From assembly GCF_000020485.1 (NCBI RefSeq), contig NC_011899.1:1024501-1088500 (forward strand): 64,000 nucleotides of DNA. The letters are read 5' to 3'. The stretch is from Halothermothrix orenii H 168. GTDB lineage: Bacteria; Bacillota; Halanaerobiia; Halanaerobiales; Halothermotrichaceae. A program made the position numbers and the translations under genes. The notes under the pieces were generated by a model. That model saw nothing but the letters and a program-made list of their open reading frames with translations, had not been told where the DNA came from and did no database searches. Positions 45,837-53,547 of this stretch are shown piece after piece (within the stretch, counting starts at the first letter, position 1; every line of letters begins with the position of its first letter).

Positions 45837-46091
45837 TTGAGTGTTAATTTAATTAATATAGGATTTGGAAACATTGTAGCAGGAAACAGGGTAATTGCTG
45901 TTGTTAGTCCTGAATCAGCACCTATAAAGAGAATAATCCAGGAAGCCCGGGAGAGGGGTATGCTCATTGATGCTACCTATGGTAGAAGGACCAGGGCTGT
46001 CATCATTACAGATAGTGATCATGTTATTCTATCAGCTATTCAACCAGAAACAGTCTCCCACCGTTTAAGCGGGGAAGATGGGAACAGATAG
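45837..46091 (+). CDS. remA: RemA-like protein (DUF370)
   Basis: 84 residues from TTG 45837, with GAGGGGG upstream. The family signature is clear: [68 protein letters not shown]. In Bacillus subtilis RemA is a small DNA-binding activator of biofilm matrix operons, and the gene stands before gmk, exactly as here. In this organism the regulated genes are unknown. First gene of an operon, 23 bases before gmk. Confidence 0.93.
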   Translation: MSVNLINIGFGNIVAGNRVIAVVSPESAPIKRIIQEARERGMLIDATYGRRTRAVIITDSDHVILSAIQPETVSHRLSGEDGNR

Positions 46092-46114
46092 GGAGTAGTG
46101 AAAGGAGACCTAAA

Positions 46115-46699
46115 ATGGGAAAGGGGAAACTTTTTGTACTGTCAGGTCCTTCTGGTGTAGGTAAAGGGACGGTTTTAGATAAATTATTATCTGATTTTAA
46201 AGATGTCCAGTACTCTGTTTCTGCCACTACAAGAAAACCCAGACCGGGGGAGAAAGATGGAGTAGATTACTTTTTTCTCAGCCGTGAGAAGTTTTTTAAA
46301 ATGGTTGAGAATAATGAATTTATCGAATGGGCCGAAGTCCATAATAATTATTACGGAACTCCTAAAATATTTGTAGATAAATGCCTGGCTGAGGGTAAAG
46401 ATGTTATTCTGGAAATAGATATTCAGGGGGCACGCCAGGTCAAAAAGCTCTACCCCGATGCCATCTTTATTTTTTTGGTTCCCCCGTCTCTTAATGAATT
46501 AAAAAGGCGTTTAAATCATCGTGGTTCAGAAGATGAAAAAAATATGAAAATCAGGTTAAATAATGCTGAAGATGAATTAAAAGAGGTTAAAAATTATGAT
46601 TATAAAGTTGTTAATGACCGGCTTGATGATGCTGTTGAAAAATTAAAATCTATAATTATAGCTGAAAAATGTAAAATAAGGGAGGAGGATTGTCAATGA
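46115..46699 (+). CDS. gmk: Guanylate kinase
   Basis: 194 residues, AAAGGAGACC ahead of the ATG. Phosphorylates GMP to GDP with ATP. P-loop LSGPSGVGKGTV (residues 6-17), GMP-binding region SATTRKPRPGEKDGVDYFF (about 35-53), then EIDIQGARQVKK and the lid RLNHRGSEDEKN. Its stop codon overlaps the start of rpoZ (ATGA), implying coupled translation. Confidence 0.98.
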   Translation: MGKGKLFVLSGPSGVGKGTVLDKLLSDFKDVQYSVSATTRKPRPGEKDGVDYFFLSREKFFKMVENNEFIEWAEVHNNYYGTPKIFVDKCLAEGKDVILEIDIQGARQVKKLYPDAIFIFLVPPSLNELKRRLNHRGSEDEKNMKIRLNNAEDELKEVKNYDYKVVNDRLDDAVEKLKSIIIAEKCKIREEDCQ

Positions 46700-46902
46700 T
46701 AACCTATCCTTCAATGGGAAAGCTTTTAAAAAAAGTGGACAGTCCTTATACTTTAGTTATACTGGCTTCAAGGAGGGCCCGTCAATTAAACGTGGGAGCC
46801 AGGGGACTTATTGAAGAATATAAAAGTAAAAAACCTGTCTCCAGGAGCCTGGAGGAGATCGCAGCGGGTAAAGTCACCTATGAAATTAAAAGACGTAATT
46901 AG
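46696..46902 (+). CDS. rpoZ: RNA polymerase omega subunit
   Basis: 68 residues from ATG 46696, with AGGAGG at 46683-46688; a TTG two codons earlier is too near that site. MITYPSMGKLLKKVDSPYTLVILASRRARQL is typical omega, with a later RSLEEIAAGKVTYE. Promotes assembly of the beta' subunit. Overlaps the gmk stop by four bases. Confidence 0.95.
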   Translation: MITYPSMGKLLKKVDSPYTLVILASRRARQLNVGARGLIEEYKSKKPVSRSLEEIAAGKVTYEIKRRN

Positions 46903-46942
46903 TTTTTATAATTCTTTTTAAAATTCAGGGAGAGGTTATAAA

Positions 46943-48127
46943 ATGGATGAAGAAAAAAAACACGTTCTGCTGGGGGTAACTGGTGGAATTGCAGCCTACA
47001 AGGCTGTCGATGTGGCCAGCCGTTTAACTAAAGCAGGGGTATCAACCCATGTGGTAATGACAGAATCAGCCAAAAAGTTTGTAACCCCACTAACCTTCCG
47101 GAGTATTACCCATAATCCGGTAGAAGATGATTTGTTTACTCCTCCGGCCCATTATAATGTAAAACATACTTCCCTGGCCAGCCTGGTCGATGTCTGCCTG
47201 GTGGCCCCGGCAACAGCTAATTTTATTGGCAAAATAGCCAGTGGTATTGCTGATGATCTGTTGACAACAGTAATTATGGCCACCAATTCACCGGTTTTAA
47301 TCTCTCCTTCAATGAATGTTAATATGTATAACAACCCTATAGTTCAGGATAACATTTCATACCTGAAGGATAAGGGATATAAAATAATTGAGCCTTCTTC
47401 GGGTTATCTTGCCTGTGGTGATACCGGGAAGGGAAGGTTACCTGAACCTTATCAACTCGTTGAACATGTCTTAAAATATTTATCTGATAAAGATCTGCAA
47501 GATAGAAATATTTTGATTACGGCAGGACCTACCAGAGAGCCTCTGGATCCGGTCAGGTTTTTATCGAATTATTCCAGTGGGAAAATGGGTTATGCCCTGG
47601 CCCGGGCTGCTTCTTTCAGGGGAGCCAGAGTGACCCTGATCTCTGGACCGGGGAATCTAAAGCCTCCTGTCGGAGTTAATTTTATTAGAGTAAAGACGGC
47701 CAGGGATATGTTTGGTGAAGTAAAAAGTCTGGCAGACGATCAGGATATTTTTATTCTGGCAGCTGCTGTTTCTGATTACCGACCATCCCATTTTTCCAGA
47801 CATAAAATTAAGAAAAAAGATACAGATATGAAACTGGTTCTGGAACGCAATCCTGATATTGCTGCTTATTTAGGTAAGAATAAAACCTCAAAACAGTTAT
47901 TAATAGGATTTGCGGCTGAATCAGACAGTATTATAGAAAATGCCCGGGAGAAAATGATAAAAAAGAATCTTGATATGATTATTGCCAATGATATTACTGG
48001 AGAGAATACCGGTTTTGAAAGTGATTATAATAAGGGTTATTTAATTCGAAGAGGGAATGTTGAAAAATTACCGGAGATGGATAAATATAAACTGGCTAAT
48101 TTAATTTTAGACCAGATAAACAAATAG
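46943..48127 (+). CDS. coaBC: Bifunctional phosphopantothenoylcysteine decarboxylase/phosphopantothenate-cysteine ligase
   Basis: 394 residues. N-terminal flavin-dependent CoaC domain (VLLGVTGGIAAYKAVDVASRL, active-site His in ARY-type loop PAHYNVKHTSLA, APATANFIGKIASGIADDLL, PSMNVNMYNNP) and C-terminal CoaB domain (ITAGPTREPLDPVRFLSN, SSGKMGYALA, AAAVSDYRP, KKKDTDMKLVLERNPDI). Two consecutive steps of coenzyme A synthesis. In B. subtilis the next gene would be priA; here a 5.4-kb block intervenes before priA at 53544. Confidence 0.97.
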   Translation: MDEEKKHVLLGVTGGIAAYKAVDVASRLTKAGVSTHVVMTESAKKFVTPLTFRSITHNPVEDDLFTPPAHYNVKHTSLASLVDVCLVAPATANFIGKIASGIADDLLTTVIMATNSPVLISPSMNVNMYNNPIVQDNISYLKDKGYKIIEPSSGYLACGDTGKGRLPEPYQLVEHVLKYLSDKDLQDRNILITAGPTREPLDPVRFLSNYSSGKMGYALARAASFRGARVTLISGPGNLKPPVGVNFIRVKTARDMFGEVKSLADDQDIFILAAAVSDYRPSHFSRHKIKKKDTDMKLVLERNPDIAAYLGKNKTSKQLLIGFAAESDSIIENAREKMIKKNLDMIIANDITGENTGFESDYNKGYLIRRGNVEKLPEMDKYKLANLILDQINK

Positions 48128-48136
48128 TTACGGGGT

Positions 48137-48165
48137 AAAAAAAGGAGCAGGTTTAACCTGCTCCT
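48137..48165 (-). terminator. Terminator for the DUF1540 gene on the minus strand
   Basis: GGAGCAGGTT (48144-48153) and AACCTGCTCC (48155-48164) form the stem. The seven A at 48137-48143 become a T tract only on the minus strand, so the orientation fits the leftward gene. It may also slow leftover transcription from coaBC. Confidence 0.75.
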
Positions 48166-48231
48166 AATATTATGTGTCCGGGATAAACCCGTCCGGGCCC
48201 GGTTACTATATTAAAATACTATGTTTATATT

Positions 48232-48257
48232 AATAAAGCTAAAAAATAAAGCTAAAA
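48232..48257. repeat. Exact 13-bp tandem duplication
   Basis: AATAAAGCTAAAA at 48232-48244 and again at 48245-48257, just beyond the 3' end of the DUF1540 gene. Confidence 0.9.
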
Positions 48258-48270
48258 TTAGATGACAGAA

Positions 48271-48465
48271 CTACTTATTAGCTTTTGCTAATTCCGGTTT
48301 TTGATTAGCCTCTTCAGATTGTTCAGCCCGGAAACTCATACAGCTTATTGCTTCATTTCCGGTGGCCTCGGGAGTATTTGTCAGGACCCTGATATTTTTT
48401 CGAGTACACTTACGGGATTCGTTATAAACACAATTTTTAACATCACAGATTATTTCCTTTGGCAT
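48271..48465 (-). CDS. DUF1540 small cysteine protein
   Basis: 64 residues on the minus strand with a strong ribosome binding site (AAAGGAGGG) before ATG. Four Cys in the DUF1540 arrangement: ICDVKNCVYNESRKCTRK and ISCMSF, likely a small zinc-binding fold. The tail is polar and Lys/Glu-rich. Family function unknown; members are common in clostridial and Halanaerobiales-type genomes. It has its own leftward terminator and interrupts the rightward housekeeping run. Confidence 0.87.
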   Translation of the reverse strand: MPKEIICDVKNCVYNESRKCTRKNIRVLTNTPEATGNEAISCMSFRAEQSEEANQKPELAKANK

Positions 48466-48755
48466 ATTAAATCCCTCCTTTTCTTTTAAATAGTATAGCC
48501 ATAATAAGATAAAAAATTACAAAAGAGTTTATTTTGTAATTTTTGCAGGAATTATTATTATAATGTTTAAGTAATTATTGGATAAACTATGATTGGTGTG
48601 TTTAAAAAAATATTATTCAAAACTTTAGTTATTTGCTTTCATGGTCACATTTTATAATTGTTTTTTCTGGTTGCAACCGGGTGACGACTTCCGGTTAAAT
48701 GGTCTTTCTATTTTTCTACGATTATCATTTTATTAACAAAGAAGTTATAAGGGGG

Positions 48756-49553
48756 GTGAATTTTATAATAGATCCGGTAGCATTTCAAATTGGAGGTTTA
48801 GCAGTTAAGTGGTATGGTATTATCATTGGATTTGCAACCATTCTTGGACTGGGTCTGGTCCTTCGGGAGGCAAAATATTATCATAAGATTAAACCAGAAT
48901 TTTTTCTAGATTTTTTTATTTACGGTGTGCCAGTAGCCATCGTCTGTGCTCGTTTATACTATGTTATTTTTAACTGGAAATATTACAGTAAAAATCCGGT
49001 AATGATTCTGGCCCTGCGCCAGGGTGGTATTGCTATTCATGGAGCTATTTTTGGTGGTTTATTTGTTCTTATTTATCTCTGCAGGAAGAGAAGGGTAAAC
49101 TTCTGGGAGAGTGTAGATATCCTGGCTCCAGCTGTAATTTTAGGACAGGCTATTGGACGTTGGGGTAATTTTATTAATCAGGAAGCCCATGGCGGGGTAA
49201 TAAGTCAGGAATTTATCAGTCATTTTCCTGAATTTATTCAGAGACAGATGTATATTAATGGTAGGTATTACCACCCTACTTTTTTATATGAATCCCTGTG
49301 GGATGTGTTTGTCTTTATAGTTTTAATAATCCTGCGGAGGAAGAATTATGTGAAACATGGGGATATTTTTGCCACATACCTTATCGGTTATTCTACCGGC
49401 AGATTTTTTATCGAGGGGATGAGAACTGATAGTTTGATGTTTGGGCCATTCCGGGTGGCGCAGCTGGTAAGTATTGGGTTGATTATTATCGGCCTTTTCT
49501 TAATTTATAAAAGGCATAGAAGCACTGTTAGATTAGGAACGTGTAAAATTTAA
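48756..49553 (+). CDS. lgt: Prolipoprotein diacylglyceryl transferase
   Basis: 265 residues from GTG 48756, chosen because MNFIIDPVAFQIGGLAVKWYGIIIG fits Lgt N-termini; the GTG oddly overlaps the G-rich ribosome binding site (48749-48758). The frame extends to 48699. Lgt signature GRWGNFINQEAHGG near residue 135 and several membrane helices. It transfers diacylglycerol to the lipobox Cys, the first step of lipoprotein maturation that Lnt completes. The last codons are supplied by the insertion sequence: after VRLG the frame reads Thr-Cys-Lys-Ile then stop, whereas the uninterrupted gene would have ended at Gly followed by TAA. Confidence 0.93.
   Translation: MNFIIDPVAFQIGGLAVKWYGIIIGFATILGLGLVLREAKYYHKIKPEFFLDFFIYGVPVAIVCARLYYVIFNWKYYSKNPVMILALRQGGIAIHGAIFGGLFVLIYLCRKRRVNFWESVDILAPAVILGQAIGRWGNFINQEAHGGVISQEFISHFPEFIQRQMYINGRYYHPTFLYESLWDVFVFIVLIILRRKNYVKHGDIFATYLIGYSTGRFFIEGMRTDSLMFGPFRVAQLVSIGLIIIGLFLIYKRHRSTVRLGTCKI
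49527..49536. repeat. Left target-site duplication of the insertion sequence
   Basis: GTTAGATTAG, repeated at 51073-51082. The match extends by one G on the right copy, so the duplication is 10 or 11 bases. Confidence 0.85.
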
Positions 49554-49590
49554 GTAGGAAAAGAAGGAAAACAAGGTATAGATAAAGAAA

Positions 49591-49633
49591 TAGAGACCTC
49601 AAACAAACCCGACCAAAGGAGTTGAGGTCTCTA
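49591..49633 (+). promoter_or_regulatory. Hairpin over the transposase start codon
   Basis: TAGAGACCTCAA (49591-49602) pairs with TTGAGGTCTCTA (49622-49633), a perfect 12-bp stem. The loop contains AAAGGAG (49615-49621), and the last stem base is the A of the transposase ATG. It could restrict translation from read-through lgt transcripts. Confidence 0.75.
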
Positions 49634-51012
49634 TGGTAAATATTTTACTACAAAACATAACAGATATCAATACCTTGGAGAAGGCAGCACTGGAACTTGC
49701 AAGGCAGATAATGGAGAAGGTAATAGAAAAGCTTGAAGAAGAGCTATTTAAAAATAAAGATAAAAATTTAGAAGTAGTAAGATTTTTAGAAAGAACGATA
49801 TCGACTAAAGTTGGAAACATCAAGCTTAGAAGGCGACTATATAAAGACCAAAAAACAGGAAAAAGCGTCATTTTACTGGACAAAAAACTGGGGTTAAAAA
49901 AGAAAAAAAGAGTAAGTGGAGAATACCTAAAACTGCTGGTAATACTGGCAAGTAAGATGAGCTACAGGCAAGTGGAGGAAGTACTGGCTGAAGCCGGTTT
50001 TCCCCATTTAAGCCATACAACTATCTTTAATGAAGTCAGGGATTTTGGAAAAAGGGAGTCAGAGAGACTCAAACATGAAAAAGAGGAAGTATTCACTGGA
50101 GGTAAGATTTTAAAAGGAGAGGAAAAAGAAATACCACTACTATTCATTGAAGCTGACGGGATAATGGTTGGTAGTCAGGAAGAAGGAGGAAAGAAGCTGG
50201 AAATCAAACTGGGATTAATCCATGAGGGCTGGGAATACACTAGTCCAGCAAAAAAACGGAAGAGATTGAAGGAGCCACAAATAGTAGCAGGAGTCTATGG
50301 AAAAGCAGATGACTTTTATGAAGAATTAATCCATCAAATAAGCAAAAAATATAATCTTGAAAACACTTTAGTAGTATTAAACGGGGACGGTGCCAGCTGG
50401 ATACAAAAGACCAGTAAGGAATACTTTGAAAATATAATAGTACAACTGGATAGGTATCATATAAAAAGAGATATAGGATTATACTTTGGAAGAGAAGTTG
50501 CAGATGATTTATGCAGGGTATTAGCAGAAGGAAGAAAGCAGGTATTTCTGGACACATTGGAATCGTTAATATGTATGGGAGAAACAGCTGAAAACCGAGA
50601 AAAGAGGAGGAAAATAATAAAGCATTTTAAAAAGTATGAAGAGCACTTATTAGATTACAGATATCGAATACCAACAGAATTAAGGAATAAAGAATTACAT
50701 GGGATGGGAGCAGCTGAGGGCTATGTGGATAAGAATGTGGCTCGCAGGATGAAGAACCAGGGAATGAATTGGAGCAAAAAAGGTGCTGAGGCAATGGCTA
50801 GAATTTTAATGTTAAAACATAACAAGGAATTAAAAGAAAGACTTGGAGATCAGTATTACACAATAAAAAACCCGGTAAGGAAAATAAAATATATGTTTAA
50901 GAAAGTGGACAGGGATTGGAGTAAGTGGTTACAGGCAAAAATACCTGCAATAAATGGTCCAGATAGCGGTAAAGATTGGGTAAAAGCAATAAGAGGACTG
51001 GCAACTATTTAG
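49633..51012 (+). CDS. ISLre2-family transposase
   Basis: 459 residues, full length for this family (also called UPF0236). N-terminal coiled-coil helix (ALELARQIMEKVIEKLEEEL), a segment RTISTKVGNIKLRRRLYKD, then SKMSYRQVEEVLAEAG (helix-turn-helix-like) and a catalytic core with LFIEADGIMVGSQ, VLNGDGASWI and LDRYHIKRDIGLYFG, which provide candidate acidic residues. C-terminal VDKNVARRMKNQGMNWSKKGAEAMARIL is typical. No frameshift or internal stop, so potentially active. Confidence 0.94.
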   Translation: MVNILLQNITDINTLEKAALELARQIMEKVIEKLEEELFKNKDKNLEVVRFLERTISTKVGNIKLRRRLYKDQKTGKSVILLDKKLGLKKKKRVSGEYLKLLVILASKMSYRQVEEVLAEAGFPHLSHTTIFNEVRDFGKRESERLKHEKEEVFTGGKILKGEEKEIPLLFIEADGIMVGSQEEGGKKLEIKLGLIHEGWEYTSPAKKRKRLKEPQIVAGVYGKADDFYEELIHQISKKYNLENTLVVLNGDGASWIQKTSKEYFENIIVQLDRYHIKRDIGLYFGREVADDLCRVLAEGRKQVFLDTLESLICMGETAENREKRRKIIKHFKKYEEHLLDYRYRIPTELRNKELHGMGAAEGYVDKNVARRMKNQGMNWSKKGAEAMARILMLKHNKELKERLGDQYYTIKNPVRKIKYMFKKVDRDWSKWLQAKIPAINGPDSGKDWVKAIRGLATI

Positions 51013-51072
51013 AATAAATATTTATGGGTTGTTTGAGGTGAAATATTCTTCCTACCTTTTCTTGACACGTAC

Positions 51073-51082
51073 GTTAGATTAG
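51073..51082. repeat. Right target-site duplication of the insertion sequence
   Basis: GTTAGATTAG, identical to 49527-49536. Read in the lgt frame it continues GGG TAA, restoring the presumed original lgt terminus. Confidence 0.85.
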
Positions 51083-51089
51083 GGTAAAA

Positions 51090-51118
51090 TTGACATACAA
51101 TATATTGTATGCTAAACT
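51090..51118 (+). promoter_or_regulatory. Promoter of metK
   Basis: TTGACA (51090-51095), 17-base spacer, TAAACT (51113-51118); a TATAAT at 51118-51123 is too far from this -35 but may assist. About 95 bases of AT-rich leader precede the ATG. No S-box-like structure is visible in that leader. Confidence 0.65.
51094..51111. promoter_or_regulatory. 18-bp perfect palindrome in the metK promoter spacer
   Basis: CATACAATATATTGTATG equals its own reverse complement. It overlaps the last two bases of the -35 box and fills the spacer, the usual place for a repressor operator. I do not recognise the binding protein. Confidence 0.7.
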
Positions 51119-51217
51119 ATAATTAATTATAAATTAATACATATTGGTACAAATTTCATTAAATTATCTAATTTTAAATATTAATTATTAAAAATATAAT
51201 TGAAAGTGGTGATATAA

Positions 51218-52426
51218 ATGGGCAGAAGGTATTTATTTACCTCAGAATCTGTAACAGAAGGTCACCCTGATAAAATCGCTGATCAGATTTCTGATGCGGT
51301 ACTTGATGAGATACTGAGTAAAGATTCTCAGGCCAGAGTTGCCTGTGAAACTTTTGTTACAACCGGTCTGGTGCTGGTATCGGGGGAGATTTCTACTGAT
51401 TGTTATGTAGATGTTCCCCATATTGCCAGAGAAACTATCAAAAAAATAGGTTATGACCGGGCTAAGTATGGATTTGATGGGGATACCTGTTCTGTTTTAA
51501 CAGCTATTGATGAACAGTCACCCGATATTGCAATAGGTGTTGATAAGTCCCTGGAAAGCAAAGTAGGGATAGACGAAAATCAGTTGGGTGCCGGGGATCA
51601 GGGGTTAATGTTTGGCTATGCCTGTAATGAAACCCCCGAACTTATGCCTTTACCTATTATTCTGGCTCATAAGCTGGCCAGAAGGCTGGCTGAAGTTAGA
51701 AAAAAGGGGATTCTACCTTACCTGAGACCTGATGGTAAAACCCAGGTTACAGTAGAATATGAAGACGATCGACCAGTTAGAATTGATAAAGTACTGGTTT
51801 CAGCTCAGCATCATCCGGATATCAGTTCTACCCAGATTAAAGAAGATATTACTAGACATGTTATAAATTATATAATTGACGAAAACCTGAGGGATGATAG
51901 GACAGAGATTTTAGTAAATCCAACCGGTCGTTTTGTTATCGGTGGTCCTCATGGTGATACTGGTTTAACCGGGAGGAAGATTATTGTAGATACCTATGGT
52001 GGTATTGCCAGACATGGGGGAGGTGCTTTCTCCGGTAAAGACCCGACAAAAGTTGACCGGTCTGCAGCGTATGCAGCCCGGTATGTGGCTAAAAATATTG
52101 TAGCGGCTGGTTTAGCCGACAGATGTGAGGTTCAACTGGCCTATGCAATCGGGGTGGCCCGGCCGGTATCAATCATGGTTGATACCTTCGGGACAGGGAA
52201 AGTAAGCCATGATATCCTGGTAAAATTAATAAATGAAAATTTTGATTTAAGACCGGCCAGTATCATAAGGAACCTGGATTTACGCAAACCAATTTATAGT
52301 AAGGTCGCTAAATATGGTCACTTCGGTCGCTCTGATCTGGATTTGACCTGGGAGAGGACCGATAAAAGTGAGGCCCTGAAAGCTGGTGCAGAAACCTTGG
52401 CAGGAAGCAAAATACCGGAGGATTAA
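51218..52426 (+). CDS. metK: S-adenosylmethionine synthase
   Basis: 402 residues. Makes S-adenosylmethionine from methionine and [24 protein letters not shown] (residues 8-28, with the substrate-binding His), [12 protein letters not shown] (about 127-138), and [22 protein letters not shown] (about 267-288, phosphate loop) are all intact. The product is the methyl or radical donor used by rsmB and rlmN further along. The start has AAAGTGGTGA upstream. A palindromic operator candidate lies in its promoter. Not cotranscribed with lgt now that an insertion sequence separates them. Confidence 0.98.
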   Translation: MGRRYLFTSESVTEGHPDKIADQISDAVLDEILSKDSQARVACETFVTTGLVLVSGEISTDCYVDVPHIARETIKKIGYDRAKYGFDGDTCSVLTAIDEQSPDIAIGVDKSLESKVGIDENQLGAGDQGLMFGYACNETPELMPLPIILAHKLARRLAEVRKKGILPYLRPDGKTQVTVEYEDDRPVRIDKVLVSAQHHPDISSTQIKEDITRHVINYIIDENLRDDRTEILVNPTGRFVIGGPHGDTGLTGRKIIVDTYGGIARHGGGAFSGKDPTKVDRSAAYAARYVAKNIVAAGLADRCEVQLAYAIGVARPVSIMVDTFGTGKVSHDILVKLINENFDLRPASIIRNLDLRKPIYSKVAKYGHFGRSDLDLTWERTDKSEALKAGAETLAGSKIPED

Positions 52427-52440
52427 TTCCTTCGGTATTT
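52410..52440 (+). terminator. Hairpin at the end of metK
   Basis: Stem 52410-52422 with 52428-52440 (AAATACCGGAGGA / TCCTTCGGTATTT, one G-U pair), loop TTAAT containing the metK stop codon, followed by a T-rich but interrupted stretch. A weak terminator or stability hairpin. Confidence 0.6.
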
Positions 52441-52488
52441 ATATTGTTTAAATATGATTAAATTGTGGTTGGAGATGGGGGTGAGCTC

Positions 52489-53547
52489 TTGTCTAACAAT
52501 TCAGGTGGGGTTAGTGTAATTGACAAAAATACCATAAAAAAGGGTTTAAAATATGCAGTAGTAATCAGTTTAGTAATTTCGGCCCTCATTGTATTATTAA
52601 CATTTGATAAAGCCAGTTTTGAAAGAGCACTGGCCAGTATTAACCCTCAGTTTATGGGGGTCTTATTGTTTCTTCTCCTTATAAACTGGCTGGTAGCAGG
52701 GTTAAGAATTAAAATACTGGTAACCACAGTTGGTGGGAATATAACTTTACTTGATGGTATAATTATATATCTATCAGGTGCTTTTGTCTCAAATGTCACC
52801 CCGTTTGCTACCGGGGGTGGGCCCTTCCAGGTGTATTTCCTCCATAAAAAAGGGTTGAATGTGGGTAAGGCTTCTATAGTTGTTGTTACCCAGTTTATTT
52901 TAAGAATTTTTTTCTTTGGTATTTTAACACCATTATTTTTAATTTTTTTCAGGTGGGCTATTTCACCGGGAATTATTCCTGATTATCTTTTTTATACTGC
53001 TTTTGGTTTTGGAATTTTATTTTCCACAATTATTATTATCTTTAGCCTGGTACCAGGGGTTACTGATACATTATTGAATTATCTTTTCAGTATAGATAAA
53101 GTTAAAATGTTTTTTAAGAATAACCAGAGGGCCAAAAGATTACTTGTCAAGGCCAGACAGGAGCTATATGATTTTCGTCGTTCTCTGTCATTACTGGCAA
53201 AATATAAAGGGAGGCTTTTACTGGCCGGGTTGTGTACTGCCCTATACTGGAGTACTTTATTTATGATAATGCCGATAATACTCGGTGGGTTAAATTTAGA
53301 ACCTCATTTTTTCAGGTCTTATATTATGCAGACAATATATTATCTGGTAATTCCATATATGCCAACACCAGGGGCCAGTGGAATAGCAGAAATTGGTTTT
53401 GCTTCATTATTTGTTTCCTTTATTCCTGGTGATCTTATCGGTCTGGTTACCTGTATCTGGAGATTTATCACTTTTTATGTCGTTTTAACAGTTGGAGGTA
53501 TTTTTGCCCTCCGGGAAATAACCAGAAGTAGGGGTCAGGAATCATGA
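52489..53547 (+). CDS. YbhN/flippase-like integral membrane protein
   Basis: 352 residues from TTG 52489 (GGGGGTGAG just upstream; the frame is open to a GTG at 52465). Lysylphosphatidylglycerol synthase transmembrane-region (UPF0104/YbhN) family: about seven or eight helices, the conserved block NVTPFATGGGPFQVYFLHKKGL near residue 105 and YMPTPGASGIAEIGFASLF near 290. Proposed roles are lipid flipping or envelope lipid transport; no LPG-synthase catalytic domain is attached. Its stop overlaps the priA start (ATGA), so it is translationally coupled to a replication gene. Confidence 0.85.
   Translation: MSNNSGGVSVIDKNTIKKGLKYAVVISLVISALIVLLTFDKASFERALASINPQFMGVLLFLLLINWLVAGLRIKILVTTVGGNITLLDGIIIYLSGAFVSNVTPFATGGGPFQVYFLHKKGLNVGKASIVVVTQFILRIFFFGILTPLFLIFFRWAISPGIIPDYLFYTAFGFGILFSTIIIIFSLVPGVTDTLLNYLFSIDKVKMFFKNNQRAKRLLVKARQELYDFRRSLSLLAKYKGRLLLAGLCTALYWSTLFMIMPIILGGLNLEPHFFRSYIMQTIYYLVIPYMPTPGASGIAEIGFASLFVSFIPGDLIGLVTCIWRFITFYVVLTVGGIFALREITRSRGQES

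Larger units (their letters stand above)
49537..51072. mobile_element. ISLre2-family insertion sequence, complete
   Basis: 1536 bases flanked by a direct repeat of 10-11 bases. The ends are imperfect inverted repeats: of 24 bases compared (49537-49560 against the complement of 51049-51072) 17 agree, including the blocks ACGTGT and GTAGGAA. It encodes a single full-length transposase. The insertion lies in the last codons of lgt and 17 bases before the -35 box of metK, so neither flanking gene is destroyed. Confidence 0.88.

Noticed and set aside
48301-48489. Rightward 62-codon frame opposite the DUF1540 gene
   Set aside because: The leftward frame has the family's Cys pattern, a strong ribosome binding site and its own terminator; the rightward frame is a shadow.
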